Of a stretch of DNA of 64,000 nucleotides, positions 63,354-64,000 are shown in pieces. Numbering within the stretch: the first letter of the stretch is position 1; every line of letters starts with the position of its first letter. A program made the position numbers and the translations under genes. This DNA comes from Aulostomus chinensis. Lineage: Eukaryota; Chordata; Actinopteri; Syngnathiformes; Aulostomidae. A model generated the notes under the pieces. The model ran no database searches. It saw only the letters and a list, made by a program, of their open reading frames with translations, and was not told where the DNA came from. Location of the stretch: the NCBI GenBank assembly GCA_037954235.1, contig JBBMOA010000012.1, positions 14,067,144 to 14,131,143 of the forward strand. The letters run 5' to 3'.

Positions 63354-63651
63354 ACGCACACAGGCACACACTTTGAGTTGCGGTGTGAAAGGTACACAAT
63401 AGCCCGCGGGTAATGAGTTGTGTGTGTTTGCCCTTGTGCTTCAATTCTCTTCCTGTTGCATTAATGAAGCCTCATTGAGCCAAACAACAGCCTCTCGCCA
63501 GCCGGCTTGCACCTGTTCTACTGTATACTGCAGTGCATGAAAATAGACCCTTGGACAGTCTTGTGCCATGTGACACTGAGTTGGTTTTGTTCATGCACCT
63601 GATGGTCTATTGTTTTGATTTTACGGCTTGTAGTTTCACTGTTTTTGTTCA

Positions 63652-63653
63652 CC

Positions 63654-63684
<31 letters not shown>

Positions 63685-63702
63685 ACACACATACACACAC
63701 AC
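63652..63702 (+). repeat. Poly(C) then (AC)n tract
   Basis: 19 consecutive C (63652-63670) followed by AC repeats with one T interruption. G-rich on the minus strand. Confidence 0.95.
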
Positions 63703-64000
63703 TCATCCACCTGGTTTCCAGCTGTAGCCAGCAGGTCTGGAAAACCCACTGTACACAGTCTTCCAAGCACCAAATGCTAAAAATGAGTTGACTATTGATG
63801 AAGCACTTCCAGCTCGGTTCTTAGGAGCAAAAGAAGAAAGACTGGACTGTAGCGAGATCGACCAAGACACCACAAGAGTTTTTCATGTCTACTGGATGTG
63901 TGAATTTGCAACTAAGTGCTTGCAAATTCATGTCCCAAGACATCGCTCAATTCTGGTATGACATGTCTGAATTTAACTTTCAAATATACATTAATTAGGC

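Overview
This window is vertebrate nuclear DNA, almost certainly from a ray-finned fish. All genes are multi-exon with GT-AG or GC-AG introns. The intergenic DNA is full of (CA)n, (GT)n, (AT)n and (GA)n microsatellites, tRNA-headed SINE-like repeats and decayed LINE fragments of types common in teleosts. I cannot name the species; compact introns and the repeat types suggest a spiny-rayed teleost. There is no sign of bacterial, viral or CRISPR sequence.

Layout. (1) 1-24.7 kb, + strand: the 3' part of abi3bp (ABI3-binding protein, TARSH), an extracellular-matrix protein. I resolved 22 coding exons (4024-23882). The signal-peptide exon lies upstream of the window. The exons give an N-terminal domain, a first fibronectin-III (FN3) domain, a long low-complexity Pro/Gln/Thr stalk dominated by one 1,611-bp exon, a second FN3 domain and the conserved C-terminal domain ending GKW. 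(2) 26.5-41.1 kb, - strand: tfg (Trk-fused gene, a COPII/ER-exit-site scaffold) with all seven coding exons (408 aa) plus a likely non-coding first exon. It lies tail-to-tail with abi3bp. (3) 41.9-43.9 kb, - strand: jagn1 (Jagunal homologue 1), a 183-aa four-pass ER membrane protein, with a palindromic NRF1-type promoter site. (4) 45-50.7 kb, - strand: col8a1 (type VIII collagen alpha-1) with its two coding exons (740 aa). (5) 50.7-64 kb: no convincing gene. It holds long microsatellites, a hairpin, two copies of an apparent MITE, two copies of another dispersed repeat and one unexplained coding-like ORF.

The genes share secretory-pathway and matrix themes: TFG and JAGN1 act in ER export, and ABI3BP and COL8A1 are secreted matrix proteins. 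I see no evidence that they are co-regulated.

I did not find a convincing undescribed biological system. The points most worth a second look are the giant repeat-bearing abi3bp exon, a CA microsatellite starting 8 nt from an abi3bp donor site, two GC-AG introns, a 49-bp-arm inverted repeat between two SINE-like fragments, and an apparent MITE family present twice in opposite orientations. Exon boundaries were set by eye from splice consensus, reading-frame continuity and remembered family features, not by alignment software.
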